A stretch of DNA of 64,000 bases from Prochilodus magdalenae (taxonomy: Eukaryota > Chordata > Actinopteri > Characiformes > Prochilodontidae): the NCBI GenBank assembly GCA_024036415.1, contig JAMWET010000607.1:155001-219000 (forward strand). The letters run 5' to 3'. The first letter of the stretch is position 1. Every line of letters starts with the position of its first letter. Positions 26,437 through 38,228 of this stretch are shown here, in pieces. The notes under the pieces are model-generated. The model did no database searches. It had not been told where the DNA came from and was given only the letters and a program-made list of their open reading frames with translations. Both the position numbers and the translations under genes were made by a program.

Positions 26437-26575
26437 TCAGGAGTGTGTATGTGTGTGTGTATGTGTCTGTGTATGTGTGTTTGTGTATGTGTATGTGTAT
26501 GTGTGTGTGTGTGTGTGTGTGTTCAGTAGTGTTTGTGTGTGTGTGTTCAGGACGGTGTGTGTGTGTGCATGTGTG
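25318..26575. repeat. Compound TG-rich VNTR with TTCAGGAGTG modules
   Basis: A 1.26-kb array of GT dinucleotides is punctuated by TTCAGGAGTG and TATGTGGAAATAAATATATG modules. The latter occurs at 25371, 25501, 25673, 25803 and 26003 (steps 130, 172, 130, 200). The 42-bp difference equals one extra TTCAGGAGTG module. Long Cys/Val-rich (+) and His/Thr-rich (-) open frames of up to 248 codons arise from the repeat and are not genes. Confidence 0.95.
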
Positions 26576-26659
26576 GTTCATGACTCTTTCTACCAGGACC
26601 CTCTCAGGAAAGGCAAGAGAGAGGAGAGATAAATTATTCACATGCCTTCACTTCTCCTG

Positions 26660-26661
26660 AT

Positions 26662-26695
<34 letters not shown>

Positions 26696-26701
26696 GAGAC
26701 A

Positions 26702-26766
<65 letters not shown>

Positions 26767-26775
26767 GGGGGGGGG
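26660..26775. repeat. (GA)n, (TG)n and G-run microsatellites
   Basis: A GAGAGA tract lies at about 26661-26700, TG runs follow to about 26764, and a ten-base G run follows. Confidence 0.95.
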
Positions 26776-26967
26776 TTGGATTCTCCTGTGTGCTATGTGT
26801 CCATGCTGGTGGACTGAGTGCACGTGTGTATGTCGGAGACCATCCCTCATTTATTCCGTCTCAGAGTTAAACTGATTATTAAAAACAGATGATGAATTTC
26901 CCCCAGACCTTTCTGATGTGACGGAAGATAACCCGCACACGTATGAAAGGTGGAGACTTCAGGACGA

Positions 26968-27122
26968 AAGAAATAGAGAGAGAGAGAGTGGGAGGAAGGG
27001 AAGAAAGAAGAAAGAAAAAAAGAAAGAAAGAAAGAGCGAGCAAGTAAGAGAGAGAGAGAGAGAGAGGATAGAAGGAAGGAAGGAAGGAAGGAAGGAAGGA
27101 AGGGAGGAAGGGATGAAGGAGG
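26968..27122. repeat. Purine-rich (GA/GAAA/GGAA)n tract
   Basis: Almost pure purine over about 155 bp, including GAGAGAGAGA, GAAAGAAAGAAA and (GGAA)n parts. Confidence 0.95.
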
Positions 27123-28500
27123 ATGTGTTTCTGTCCATACCTCCACTGAGGAGACACCTCAGTACTACGGAGGTCTGAAAGGAGGTCTAGCTCCTCACTG
27201 AGAAAAGGAGACACACACTTCCACCAAAGAAGCTGCTGGTCCCAGAACAATGGACTGACCTCCCCTGAGTCTAGAACCCCAACACCACTGAATGTGTTGG
27301 GGCTAGCCGGATGGTGAGAAGCAGAGGTGCCACCAGGTCAGTGTCTGTGGATGTCTGTGAGGAGCTGAAAGTGAGCCTCCTGAAGAGAGTGGAAGCTCTA
27401 GGACGGGTGGGGAGTGGCCCCCTGCCCCCTGAAAACTCCTGACCTCTCTGAGTGGAAATGAAATAATGAAGGTGGTCTCTGACCGCAGGCATGTGGAGAA
27501 TCTCAGCCAGTATCTCAGCACGAGGCTCAGCCCTTGCTCTGGGGTCCTCCAGCAGTCCCAGCTTCTCCCTCTGACCCCGTGCCTACTACACTGCTTCCTG
27601 AAGCTTGAGGCTGAACAGCTCGGACCACAACGAAGGTCACCAGCCCCCTGGAACACACAGTGCAGTAGCACAACATGCTAATCCATCAGACACAAACATG
27701 CACGGGTCTGTAGCATCTCCACATCTGTAGCATCTCCACATCCATAAACCCAGAATGTGATGTAATAACCTGGTGACCCGGTGACTTTACCTTCACCTGG
27801 AGGAGCGAGAGAAGCTCTTCATCAGGCACCAAAACCATGAATCCAACATGAATGATAAAACCAGAACCGGAGGATTCAACCCGGTACCTCTAATGATCCC
27901 ATCCAGGTTTAGGATCAGGCTGTTGCCACCATCCTACATTCCAGAGTCTCCAGAGTCTCCAGAGGTAAAACCCTGATGATTGACCAGCTCCTCCTTACCC
28001 GATGGCGGTGGTCGGAACTCTACCTGTACCGGTGTGTGCCTTGATCCTCAAGTACAGCCCAGCTTGAGTCACCATCGTGGATCATGGATGGACGACAGTG
28101 TACCGAGGTGGTGGAAGGAACCTCCATTGCTGTCCAGAAGCCACCTGAAGAGTAATCTAGCACCCCTGTAATCTCCTGTAGGCACTTATCCCTATATCCT
28201 CCCTCTGGGTGTCTCTGGTTTCTGGTAGTGTCTTCATCCAAGGGTACTTTGGACTCTGAGATACCAACCTAGTGGTTACGCAAGCCCGTATACCATTTAC
28301 TGTGAAGGAAACATGGAACCTTCTGTCCTGGGCTGATAACCAGTGGTACCACTTACGGTACTCCGGCTTGACCTGGTCCCTTGCACTGTGTGGTTCTGTA
28401 AACAGTGGTAGAGTCATGCTGGGACCGAGGCCTTGAGGGAACATCGTTCCCATTCCACTGTGTACTTATACACGGATGTGTACTTCCTGATCTTGACCCG
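27123..28500. other. Unannotated intergenic sequence
   Basis: No gene supported. Short local duplications such as CTGTAGCATCTCCACAT (twice at about 27707-27740) are present. Open frames of up to 122 codons have no recognisable domain. Confidence 0.4.
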
Positions 28501-28512
28501 TTAGCCATTCAG

Positions 28513-28620
28513 GATCTCTCTCTCTCTCTCTCTTCCTCTCACACTGTGTCTTGGCTTCTCGCTCTCTCTCACTATGTGTGTGTGTCTTGCATTCCATCAC
28601 TCTCTCTCTCTCTCTGGTGC
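28513..28620. repeat. CT-rich simple repeats
   Basis: TCTCTC runs near 28514-28533 and 28600-28615, with a short TGTGTGTG between. Confidence 0.85.
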
Positions 28621-28867
28621 TCCATCACATGTCTGTCTCTTCCTCTGTCTGGTTTCTGCCTCCTACAGAGAGGCGGGGTTGTTTTGGTGCAAAACGTCCC
28701 CTTGAGGAAGACTCAGACGACTGGCTCTTAACATAGACTGCAGACTGCCGTCTAGATGAAGTGCTGTGCTGATCTAATTGCAATGTAGTCAGTCTAAACC
28801 GGACGGGTAGAAAACTCAATCACCTCGTTTCCCAGCTAGCATGTTTTCGTCATGAGACGAGGTACAT

Positions 28868-28985
28868 GATATCGCCAAAAGTATTCGCTCGTGGTGAGCG
28901 ACGTCCCATTCTTAATCCATACGGGTTATTAGGATATCCCTATATACCCTATAACAGCTTCAATTCTTCTAGGAAGGCTTGGGGA
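28868..28985 (-). mobile_element. Terminal fragment of a Tc1-like fish transposon
   Basis: GATATCGCCAAAAGTATTCG, then CGTCCCATTCTTAATCCATA, then ATAACAGCTTCAATTCTTCT, AGGAAGGCTTGG match, in order, the end of a common fish Tc1-like element whose terminus reads TATTGCCAAAAGTATTCGCT. Similarity stops at about 28985, so only one end is present. Confidence 0.65.
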
Positions 28986-28999
28986 AAGTGTTTCTGCTG

Positions 29000-29590
29000 C
29001 ATAGGCCTAGCATAGATACCATCATCCAAAATAAAACATATGCTGCTTTTGGTGGTGACCAGCAAAACAGCCTCTACTGTTGATGACCAACATCCAAATA
29101 CAGTGTACCATAAGGTGGTCATGCTACTGACCCATTCTGTTGCTCTAAGCTGGGTCATCTAGGAAGGATCGCAGCTGGACCCTAGTTCAATACTGATATC
29201 ACATAAACTACTGTAGCATCGTCTTAAGGAGGAAGACAGTGGCATAGATGACTGCCATTTGTTGGACCAGGCAGAATCAGTAGAGCACTGCTACCTGGAA
29301 CAATCTGAAACGGCCAGGAATCAGGTAGGTAACCTTAAACTATAGGATCACCATTCCATGAACCCGCCCTACAGCCCAACATGGTTTATGCTGGACTGTA
29401 GCACTGCTAGCTTAGCATAGATGTGTTGGTTGACCAGCATACCGGCATCCAAAATATAACATATGCTGTTTTTGGTGAGAATTAGCAAAAGAGCTTCCAT
29501 TGCTGCTGATCGACATCCAAATACAACACATGGTGGCTTCCCTGTTGACCAGCTTTCCTGCTCCATGTTGGTTTTTCTAGCTGGGAACAT
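29000..29590. repeat. Two diverged direct copies of an unclassified repeat
   Basis: The segments at about 29004-29135 and 29409-29560 share TAGCATAGAT, ATCCAAAAT.A.AACATATGC, AGCAAAA.AGC and CGACATCCAAATACA-type strings in the same order, about 405 bp apart. Non-coding. GACCAGC motifs recur within. Confidence 0.6.
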
Positions 29591-30684
29591 TTTAACCATG
29601 GTAGGGCCAATATCGGACGAAGGAACAGGAGGAGCTGGGGCCTTGGTGAATATTTTGAGCTAATGTAGAAGGAGTTGGGCCATGGTGGGGATCGTGAAGA
29701 CTCCACCCAAACCAGGGTAATTCTGTAACTCCATTTTATGCCCACACTTGCTTCCCAAAGCATCCAATCCAAGGAGAAATACAGTTCCCAATGACATAAC
29801 CATACCAACTTTCCCATTCGAGTTTTACCATGTATATTAAACTCATTATTTTATAATATTATTTTATTTACCTTCTGTAAAATTTTTACTCAGGCACTTT
29901 ATCAGTGCCCTTGCTCCTACTTGGAATGTTCAGTCCTTCCACTTCCATCCGTTCTGCTGACACAGGAATTCAATTGTGTATATACCTTATAATCCCTATA
30001 GGAAAGTACTGCCAATGGAAGGGGACACTCTGGACTCCCTTACCTGCTTTCTCTGGAGATCCAGTTCTTTTTTGTATAAGCTGGAATGATCCAGAACTGA
30101 TCCTCCAGCATCCATACTGGACCTTAAAGCTCTGGTGGCTAAATTTCCATCAAGTCTTCACAGCAATGTTCCAACATCTAGGATAAAACCGACTGATAGG
30201 ACATTATAACTCCATAATAATGTCCATCATTCCAGCAGAACTGTGTGGGTGTCTACAAACCTTTGGACATATGGTTTACTTCGTCATTACCTAACACGGT
30301 TTTTATCACCTCTGACTCAGTATCAGCTGTAACAACTCGGTTTCTGTTACTCAGTGTCATGTTGTAATCTAGGCTGGAGCCTTGTCGGTAAACCCGGTGA
30401 CCCTGTGACTCTAGTTTGGACTATTTACTCTTAGATAAAACTGAGACTGTGGCCTCTGTGAGATGGAATCACTTCATAGGAAGAGTGTGCTGGTACTAAC
30501 GTGTGGTTTTGGTGTTTTTAAATTGGATTTAAATACATTAATTTAAATACATATGCACTTTGTAAAGTGCCTCTACACGCTTCATTGCATGAGGACATTG
30601 ACGGTACTGTGAGGGGGAAAACTTAAACATGGATGACACTGAGAAACAGACTCTCTCTATATGTTTAACAATGATTATGTAATG
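29591..30684. other. Unannotated intergenic sequence
   Basis: Nothing recognisable, except AT-rich patches near 29840-29880. Confidence 0.4.
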
Positions 30685-31793
30685 CACTATATGGCCAAAA
30701 GTATGTGGACACACCTCCCAATCACTCAGTTCCAGGTGTTTCAGCCGAACCTTTTGCTAACAAGTGTATAAGCAAGTCCTTTAGTTTTTGGCAATCTGTG
30801 ACTGTCCTTGTGTACCGGCATTTCTTCCAGAAAGACACGAATGGCAAAACTGATGGAAAATGATATTTAGTCTTGTATAAGGCGGACAGTTTGAAGGATG
30901 ACCGTTTTTAAACACTAAAGAGTCTTTGGCGTAAGCCAGGCCTTGAAGCGTTTGGATCCACACAGATCCTGGCTTATTGGATGGCGAGGGTAGAACCTAC
31001 TATCTGGGGCCAAACTGCTGGTGTGGGGGAGGAACGAGGAGAACGTAGGAATGTTGGCAACTGAAAGCAGCAAACATGAGCGTAAGTTGGATTCTTTTTA
31101 AAAGCAGGTGGTGCCAAAGCGATGGATCAGAGGAATGAATGAATAAATGAATGACTGACGTAGCATTGGAGTCTTCCTGTTTCTTGCAAGCTACCACTGT
31201 TGTATCTAATTTGGTTTGATTGGGATCCTTAGGGATCCTCACATTATCTTTCACACGGCATGGTTACATGAGCCAAACTGGAACTACGGGAAGGACAAAT
31301 GCCCGGGAAGGTTTGCACAGTCTTCAGCGAATCAGTGCCGAACAGCACAAACTGTATTTACCGGTATGATTCAGCTCAGTGACTCAACTGCACACAACTG
31401 TTGTCTGGAATGATGAATCATACTTCACTACCTGGCTGTCTGATGGGATTTGGTTGGTGAAACCCTGGAGAACCTACTTACTTAAGAGCCAACAGTAAAG
31501 TTTGGTAGAGGAGGGATAATGGTCGTAGTGGGGCTCCGTAGTTCTAATGGAGGGTGATGTTAATGCTACTGCATACAGAACACAGTTTAGACATTCACAG
31601 ACCATTACAAAGCCCTGTTCTCAACCCCACTGAACACCCTAGGTATTAACTGGAACACCGATCCCACAGCCCCACCTCAGTATCCTAGGGAAATCTTGCC
31701 TGCTGCATCTCCATGCTCACCTCCGTGGTTTTGGAAAGGGACCCCCAACAAGGTATGATGCTCAGGTGTCCACAGACATTTGGCCGTATTGTG
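30685..31793 (+). mobile_element. Degenerate Tc1-like DNA transposon with both terminal inverted repeats
   Basis: The left end CACTATATGGCCAAAAGTAT (30685-30711) is an inverted match (23 of 27) to the right end at 31767-31793, and the right end is followed by TA as expected for Tc1 insertion. Inside, on the + strand, WNDESYFTTWLSDG (from 31406) matches the segment around the second catalytic Asp of Tc1 transposases, and PTVKFGRGGIMV (from 31489) matches the following conserved strand in a different frame. Stops and frameshifts rule out an active transposase. Total length is about 1.1 kb, shorter than an intact element, so internal deletions are likely. Confidence 0.85.
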
Positions 31794-31849
31794 TACAGAC
31801 CTGAAGGGATTCCGAAGGAGACGAAAAGGTGGGATGGCGGTTTTACAAG

Positions 31850-32180
31850 GGCAACGATTTTTGCATCACCCTCCAGCTGAGCCCTGGCCATGAACGCATG
31901 ACGCTTCGGAGTGAACTGACGGAGCACTGCTCCTGAATCTGCACCCAACTGGATCCTTTCTGCTCCTGGATGCCTGACACGGAGCATTATCCGAATGATC
32001 CGCTAGCTTCTCGAGGAGCAAATATTGAGCGAGCAGCTCGCACATGTGGGCCAAACAGAGCCATCTGTGAGATAGCAGCTTGGCCGGCGAGCGGGACGGC
32101 AGAAGCGCATCATCGATTAGAGCTGCTGGGGCTCAGGGAGACTCTGCCATACACGCTGGGTGACAGCTACTCACCCAGTC
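31850..32180. promoter_or_regulatory. Candidate conserved non-coding block
   Basis: A non-repetitive block with more CpG than its flanks and no sustained reading frame. It contains a run of possible binding sites (GCTAGC, CATCGATTAG, CAGCTG-like). It lies immediately right of the Tc1-like relic. A regulatory role is a guess from texture only. Confidence 0.3.
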
Positions 32181-32195
32181 CAGCTGGCCTATATA

Positions 32196-32300
32196 CCTCT
32201 CTCTCTCTCTCTATCTCTCTTTCTCTTTCTACACTTCACTTACTTCTTCATAACTTCTTCCTCTTTTCTCCTCACACTTCTCCATTTACCCATCTGTTGA
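32196..32300. repeat. CT-rich low complexity
   Basis: CTCTCTCTCT followed by a pyrimidine-rich strand. Confidence 0.8.
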
Positions 32301-32439
32301 TCATCTTGCCTTCTTTTTCATGCCTATGATGCGCTGATGTGGGGTGGTACACAGCTTTTTGATCGGATGCACGGATTCCGAGTAGGAAGGAATTTTTTCC
32401 CATAGAGAATGAATAGGATCGAAAAACACGTGCCAATCT

Positions 32440-33190
32440 AACCTACTTCCCCTCAACCTAGAGACACCAAATTGGAAACAATGGCTCGGCATTTGGTGTT
32501 TGATTGACCCGCACTCGTTCGCTTCTCCTTTTTTTGTCGCATCCCTCGTTCCTCCCTTAGAGTCCCAGTCATTTTTGGACCCACCTAAGCCCAGCTGTTT
32601 CCTTCGCCCGAGAGCCACCAGACTTCACATGCTCACTAAGGGGAGGTCCTCAAGCACTAAGCACAGCTTATACTGACCCCCACTCCTCTATCTGTCATTT
32701 ATTCATCCCTCATTCCTCCCATTGAGTCCCAGTCATTTTTCGAACCAAACCAAGCAGTAATGTTTCCGTTTGCCCGAGAGCCACCAAACTTCACATACTC
32801 ACTAAGGGGAGGCCCCTAGACGGTAATCTACAGTCATACTGACCCGCACTCATTTATTCATCCCTCGTTCCTCCCGTAGTCCTCCAGTCATTTTCAACCC
32901 AAACCAAGCAGCAATGTTTCCATTCGCCCGAGAGCCACCAAACTTCACATACTCACTAAGGGGAGGCCCCTAGACGGTAATCTACAGTCATACTGACCCG
33001 CACTCATTTATTCATCCCTCGTTCCTCCCATAGTGTTCCAGTCATTTTCAACCCAAACCAAGCAGTAATGTTTCCATTCGCCCGAGAGCCACCAAACTTC
33101 AAGTACTCACTAGGGTCAGGCCTCCAGATGCTAATCCACAGTCATACCGTCCCGCACTCGTTTACTCATCCCTCATTCCTCCCTGAGCAA
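32440..33190. repeat. About 154-bp tandem array, four diverged units
   Basis: The anchor CCCGAGAGCCACCA recurs at 32607, 32773, 32927 and 33081 (steps 166, 154, 154). Units also share CTCACTAAGGGGAGGC, ATACTGACCCGCACTC and ATTCATCCCTC. The second and third units are most alike. Confidence 0.93.
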
Positions 33191-35754
33191 GCTGCGCAAC
33201 CGTCCTGTGTTTCCTTCAGGAAATTAACTTTTCTAGTTCTGTGTGTTATTGTATGTCATTTCTATGTAAAGAAAATGAATTTACAAAGCTATTATTTTAA
33301 GGTCATAAACATATGAACACTTGTATACTTCAGACCTCAGTCGCCTGGTTTTTGTGGTTTCTCTGATGACACAAATGAATAAAATATGCATTTCTACTGC
33401 AAACTGATGTGGGTGTGTGAGTCTTATCACAGTGCATCCAACAATAAGGGCAGCATGGAGCTTCTTTTTTATATATATAATTATATATAAATATCTAATT
33501 ATATAACCTGATTTGACCCAAACTGTAGATTCTGAAAGTTTAAAAGTCATCTTTTAAAAATTGTGTCAAGCTGAGGTTTTACATTTGGGCCCTTCCTCGT
33601 GTCTTCCAAAAAACGTAAAATAAAAGTAAAATATATTCTTGAAAACATACAAAAAACTTTAGAGAACACATTTACAGAAATTTTCATTAATAGGGTGAAA
33701 CCATTATTTTAAAGGATTATCTGTAAAATTTATACATATAAAAAAGTATCTGTAAAAAAGTTATCTGTAAATTTCCCTCCACTGTAAAATAAAAATAATA
33801 ATGCTCTTGTAAATTAAGTGAAATACTGGCCTGCGGTTTCTGGGCCAGGTCTAAAAATTTAGTTTGTCTTAAATTGGGTGCAGAGATATTTTTACAGCTC
33901 AGCAACTCAGTTTACTTACAACTCCCAGAGTTTAATTTGGTGAGGCCAACTTACACTTACAGCAATATGGCTCTGTCATTAACCTGGCATATTAGAAAGA
34001 GATACACAATGGAAGGTAGGCTGGGAGAATTCAACACTTACTGGGTGAGTACAACAATATGCACATTCACAAAGCCAGGAGCCATTAGATGAAACCCTGC
34101 TGACACTATTTTACTGTGATTTTGCAAGGTCATTTTTTTGGTTTTGTATATAATGTGTTGCTTTTTTTAATTAGAATATTTGATTTTAAGTTTGGGTTTG
34201 GCACAGATGTAAGATTTTGAAAAATTTCATTTGAGGCCTAAAGCATTATATAATGTGTTGCAGATTTAATCACAGATAATTAATTTCATTTTACATGAAT
34301 TTGCATGTCATTTAAGAATATACTGGTAGAATAATACTCTATAAACAACATTGCAGTTTTACTGTGAAAATAGAAATACAAATAATTCGTGATTCCTGTT
34401 ATGGCACTTAAAATAACACTTGGGTTGTTATTTATAGATAATGTATATATTTTACAATATATTTTATGTACAATTAAAACACAGAAAACATACTGTTAAA
34501 ATTTTCTATAATTTTCTGTAAAAACACATGTCCTTATTTAAAATAACATACTTTTTACTTTACTGTTAAAATTTTCTAAAATATAATGTTTAATTCAGTA
34601 TTAAATAGAATATGTAAATAAGGTATAGAGAAATGTAACAATGAAAGTCCAAGAACGCTATAGGTATCTCGTGCTGTCCTTCATCTTGGATTTTGTTATC
34701 CTGAAAACCTAATGTGGTTTTAAATCCGGTTCGGTCAGGTAGCAACAAAGACAAAAGACTAATGCATCGCCTAACGTATGGGAGGTCACTAAATGAAAGT
34801 AAACCCAGCACTGTCAGTAAACCAAACTTTATTACAGCGTGTGTGTGTGTGTATATATATATATATTTGAATAATACAAGTAATATTTAAAGGGCTAGCT
34901 GAAATCAGGTGACCTTTAAAAGGCTCAATGCATACCAATAAAATTTGTCTCATTTTACAAAGTGCTAATAATTTAGATGTTTATATATACCACTCATAAA
35001 CATAGGGCCCGGTTCAGTTGTGGTCATTTCCCATCTGCTAGCGAGGTCACCCCCCCATCACACAATGCTACCAGGTTGGGAGGGTGAGAAGAGGGATGTG
35101 CTTCCTCAATGACTGTATAGACTGAAGCCAGTTACACTCACTTGCACTTACTCTCTTGTGGCATCACCAGGGATCAAATTCGCAACCTTGACCCACATTC
35201 CGAGCCTGGAAGTTTAAAGGGTTTCAACAGCAAAGACGGCTTCATTATATGTATTAACCATCCCTGCCTGAACGGCCTTTCCCGGCATGGTCTTGTTTAC
35301 AGCTCCGTACACCACAGTAACAGAGGACGTGAAGCCAGTGGCAGCTCTAGAACCTGTTGATTAGTGACAGTTTAAGATATTAAAAACCCATTCGGGTAAA
35401 ACTAATAATAAACAAGTCCAGTAGCATGTTAGCTCCTCATAGTTCTCCTTCTGGTTATCTTAAAGCTTTACTGTAGAATTAAAGTGGAGACACCAAACTA
35501 TACAATATCACTCATGGAATTATCCAGTCCACCTTAAATCCCTACAGAATGGAGCTTTACAGGAGGATGAACCAGCTTTCTTAACATGCAGTGGAGCTGA
35601 TAGAACCAGGTTTAGGTCTAAGCAGGTTGGGAGTGATTCTACTGGTCGGTCCATCATGAATATTCACTAAACTGAAAGGAGAGCTAGAGCTTTTACACTG
35701 GGCAGAAAACTTATGGTGGCCAAAAAGTGCAAACCAAATGAACATTTCAGGAAA
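33191..35754. other. AT-rich intergenic sequence
   Basis: No gene, RNA or defined repeat is supported. A GT/TA microsatellite lies at 34839-34866. Short reiterations such as ATCTGTAAA occur near 33718-33770. Confidence 0.5.
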
Positions 35755-36057
35755 CAATTTTTTTTTTTTTTAAATTACATAAAAATTACATTCAAGGAAA
35801 CACAATTACAAAAAAAAATTACATTCAAGGAAACAAAATTACAAAATAAAAAAAAAATTACAAAAAACAATTATATTCAAGGAAACAAAATTACAAAATT
35901 TAAAAAAATCCCCCCCCCCCAAAAAAATTACATTCAAGGAAACAAAATTACAAAATTACAAAAAAAATTACATTCAAGGAAACGAAATTACAAAATTAAA
36001 AAAGAAAATTACGAAAAAATTACATTCAAGAAAACAAAATTACAAAAATAAAAATTT
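35755..36057. repeat. Degenerate AT-rich tandem repeat (ATTACATTCAAGGAAACAAA)
   Basis: The module TTACATTCAAGGAAAC recurs about seven times, separated by A-rich spacers of variable length, with a 10-base C run near 35910. Lysine/asparagine-rich open frames here are artefacts. Confidence 0.85.
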
Positions 36058-36190
36058 TTTCAAGACGTGAAGCACTTTTACCAGTGCCGAACCACTTTTA
36101 CAAAATGTGAATTCTGAGGGAAAGGGTGGGTCTAACACACAGGAAGTGCTTGTTGGACCCTTGTCAATCAAACTGTTTTGCGATGGTAGA

Positions 36191-36339
36191 GTGAGTGGAG
36201 TTTGGGATGGTGGCATGCTTTTGTTTTTGTGGTCTTTAGAGTTTTTAAAAGAGCAGACAGTGTGCCAGCTCGCTGAAATACATACCACACAATGGACAAA
36301 ACATGCTTCAGGGTTGTCACCATCCCAAACTCCACTCAC
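36191..36339. repeat. Perfect 22-bp inverted repeat with 105-bp spacer
   Basis: GTGAGTGGAGTTTGGGATGG plus TG at 36191-36212 is the exact reverse complement of 36318-36339. Both arms are followed or preceded by an ATGCTT string, hinting that the palindrome was once longer. It could be a fold-back element or an RNA hairpin. Family unknown. Confidence 0.85.
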
Positions 36340-36839
36340 CGTACTTTACTTTTGAATTTTTTTTTTCTGAAACATTAATTTGTTTTCTATTTCTCGGCCA
36401 AAGTTTTTACACCACTAAATATATATTAGAGGTGGAGATATGGAGGAATATCATACTGTGCTACATCAGGAGTATATGTGGTGTATCAGGGTATGTACTG
36501 GTTCAGACTCTCATCAGCTGGATTAAGGCGGGTGTGTCTAAACTTCTGACTGGTATTGCATGTTAAATGCTAATTCTGGATGAATACTTATTTGTCAAAG
36601 AATTGGACAACTTAATGCTGTCATGACAACAACATCTGGCATGGGTATTATAGGTAACGGTAGCCTGACGCTGTTTTATTACTGAATACAATCTGTCATC
36701 CATCAATTTATGACAGCATATAACATGTCCCAGGACGTGTTAATAGCATGGCCATATGAAGGTTATAGCAGGATTCAAGCCAAGTCTTACCTGGGATGCA
36801 TTTAACAGGTGCTATATGCAAAGCTGATCAGGTAATGGA

Positions 36840-37240
36840 GCACAGATGAGCTTTTATGGCTGAAACTATGAGCTCAAATTTGCATGAAGGGATGCCGATT
36901 CTGACACGACCTACTACGACACGTTGCTTGATGCCTCATCTGATATTCGCAGCCAGTTTATTATCTAATAATGATTTTTTAATGGCTTGGAAACCTGAAA
37001 GTCCTAGCTAGTCTAATTGAGTTCTCCACTGTAGCTGGTATGTTTGATATTTTCTGCAATGTGCTTCATTACCCTGCGTTAAAACGTCCGCGTTATTTAC
37101 CATGCCCCGTCTTCTCTCAGACTCTCTAATTGTGCCTGTGGTTCAGCAACTTGCTTCCGTTTGCTACCGGAGTTTCTTCTTCACCCTTCAGTGCCTCTCA
37201 ATTAAGGAAACAACACACAGTGATTTGGGGGGTGGAGGCA
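36840..37240. promoter_or_regulatory. Candidate conserved non-coding element
   Basis: A non-repetitive block with an octamer ATTTGCAT at 36878-36885 and several TAATT/ATTA homeodomain cores and short inverted pieces. No coding frame. Enhancer identity is inferred from texture only. Confidence 0.35.
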
Positions 37241-37837
37241 GGCGGAGAGATAGAGGTTTTGTCAATGCGCTGCGCTTCCAGCCTTAGCCAAGCGATAGCG
37301 AGGCTGGCTGGTGGAGCTTTTACACTGTGGCGTATTGCAGGCGGCTGCTCGGTGCACTAACCACGAGGCAGAACGAGCTGCTGAAAATGCACGGGGAGCA
37401 GAAACTGAGGCTCGGCTGATGAGCAAGGTGCTCGGTTCAGGGCCAGAATGGGAAATCGACGAGCATGAAAGCTTTGGGAAAAGACTCCAGAGACTCTGCA
37501 ACCTGTGCTGTCCTCGCTGTAGCTACGGGGCTTGGAAGAGGCTAAGTTAGGTTGTGGTTTATTTAGCCTGTTTTAACTGGGGCTTGTTGGGGTCTTGGGG
37601 TTTTTGGCTTGAAGTTCTAAGTTCTAAGGAAACTGTCTATACGTGGGTGTTTATGGCCAGGCCGGTGGTTACAACTACCAATTGCCCACTTCCATAACTT
37701 AAGACTAACAGACAATTAGCATTCTGGTCCATTGCAAGAGACAGAAAGCAACTTTGTTATTGCACACAATGATAAGATTTGGGATCCAATAAAAACAGGC
37801 AGGGCTGCTCTAAGTGTTCAAAAAAGGTGTTTATTCA
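37241..37837. other. Unannotated intergenic sequence
   Basis: Moderately GC-rich to about 37560, without recognisable exons or splice structure. Confidence 0.4.
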
Positions 37838-38228
37838 GGCCAACACCATTTTCATTTATCTTCTCAACTGCATCTCCCTCTGGGTCCCAGGGATGTTGAA
37901 GCCTATCCCAGGAAACACCCTGGACAGGCCTCCACTCCTTTGCAGTATCCATAACATCATTTTCGACCTTTATTTTGGGAATTTTTTAAGATCCTGGTGG
38001 TGTTTTTCTTACTTTGGTTCCTCTTGCCTTCAGAATCAGTTTGACAGGTTAGGAGCCAATCACATTTACCATAGAGTAACCCGTTCTGGGTGACTATGCT
38101 GTGCTACACCAATAAGAGTCCTTGGGCAAGACTCTTAACACCACATTGGCCCTCCTGTAATATGATTAACCTTGTAAGTCGCTCTGGATAAGAGCGTCAG
38201 TTCAGTGCCATAAATGTAAATGTAATAA
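37838..38228 (+). mobile_element. Fish SINE/LINE-type fragments
   Basis: CATTTATCTTCTCAACTGCA, AAGCCTATCCCAGGAAACAC and CCTGGACAGGCCTCCACTCC (37850-37945) match the same interspersed family as 850-970. Near 38172-38225, CCTTGTAAGTCGCTCTGGAT followed by AAGAGCGTCAG and a short ATGTAAATGTAA tail is the typical 3' end of fish L2-like LINEs and the SINEs that share their tails. Confidence 0.65.

Noticed and set aside
25886..26632. 248-codon Cys/Val-rich open frame (+) and the overlapping His/Thr-rich frames (-)
   Set aside because: Entirely produced by the TG repeat. No domain, no splice context, and all frames are similarly open.
36191..36339. microRNA precursor
   Set aside because: The spacer of 105 bp is too long and unpaired for a typical pre-miRNA. 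Kept only as an inverted-repeat observation.
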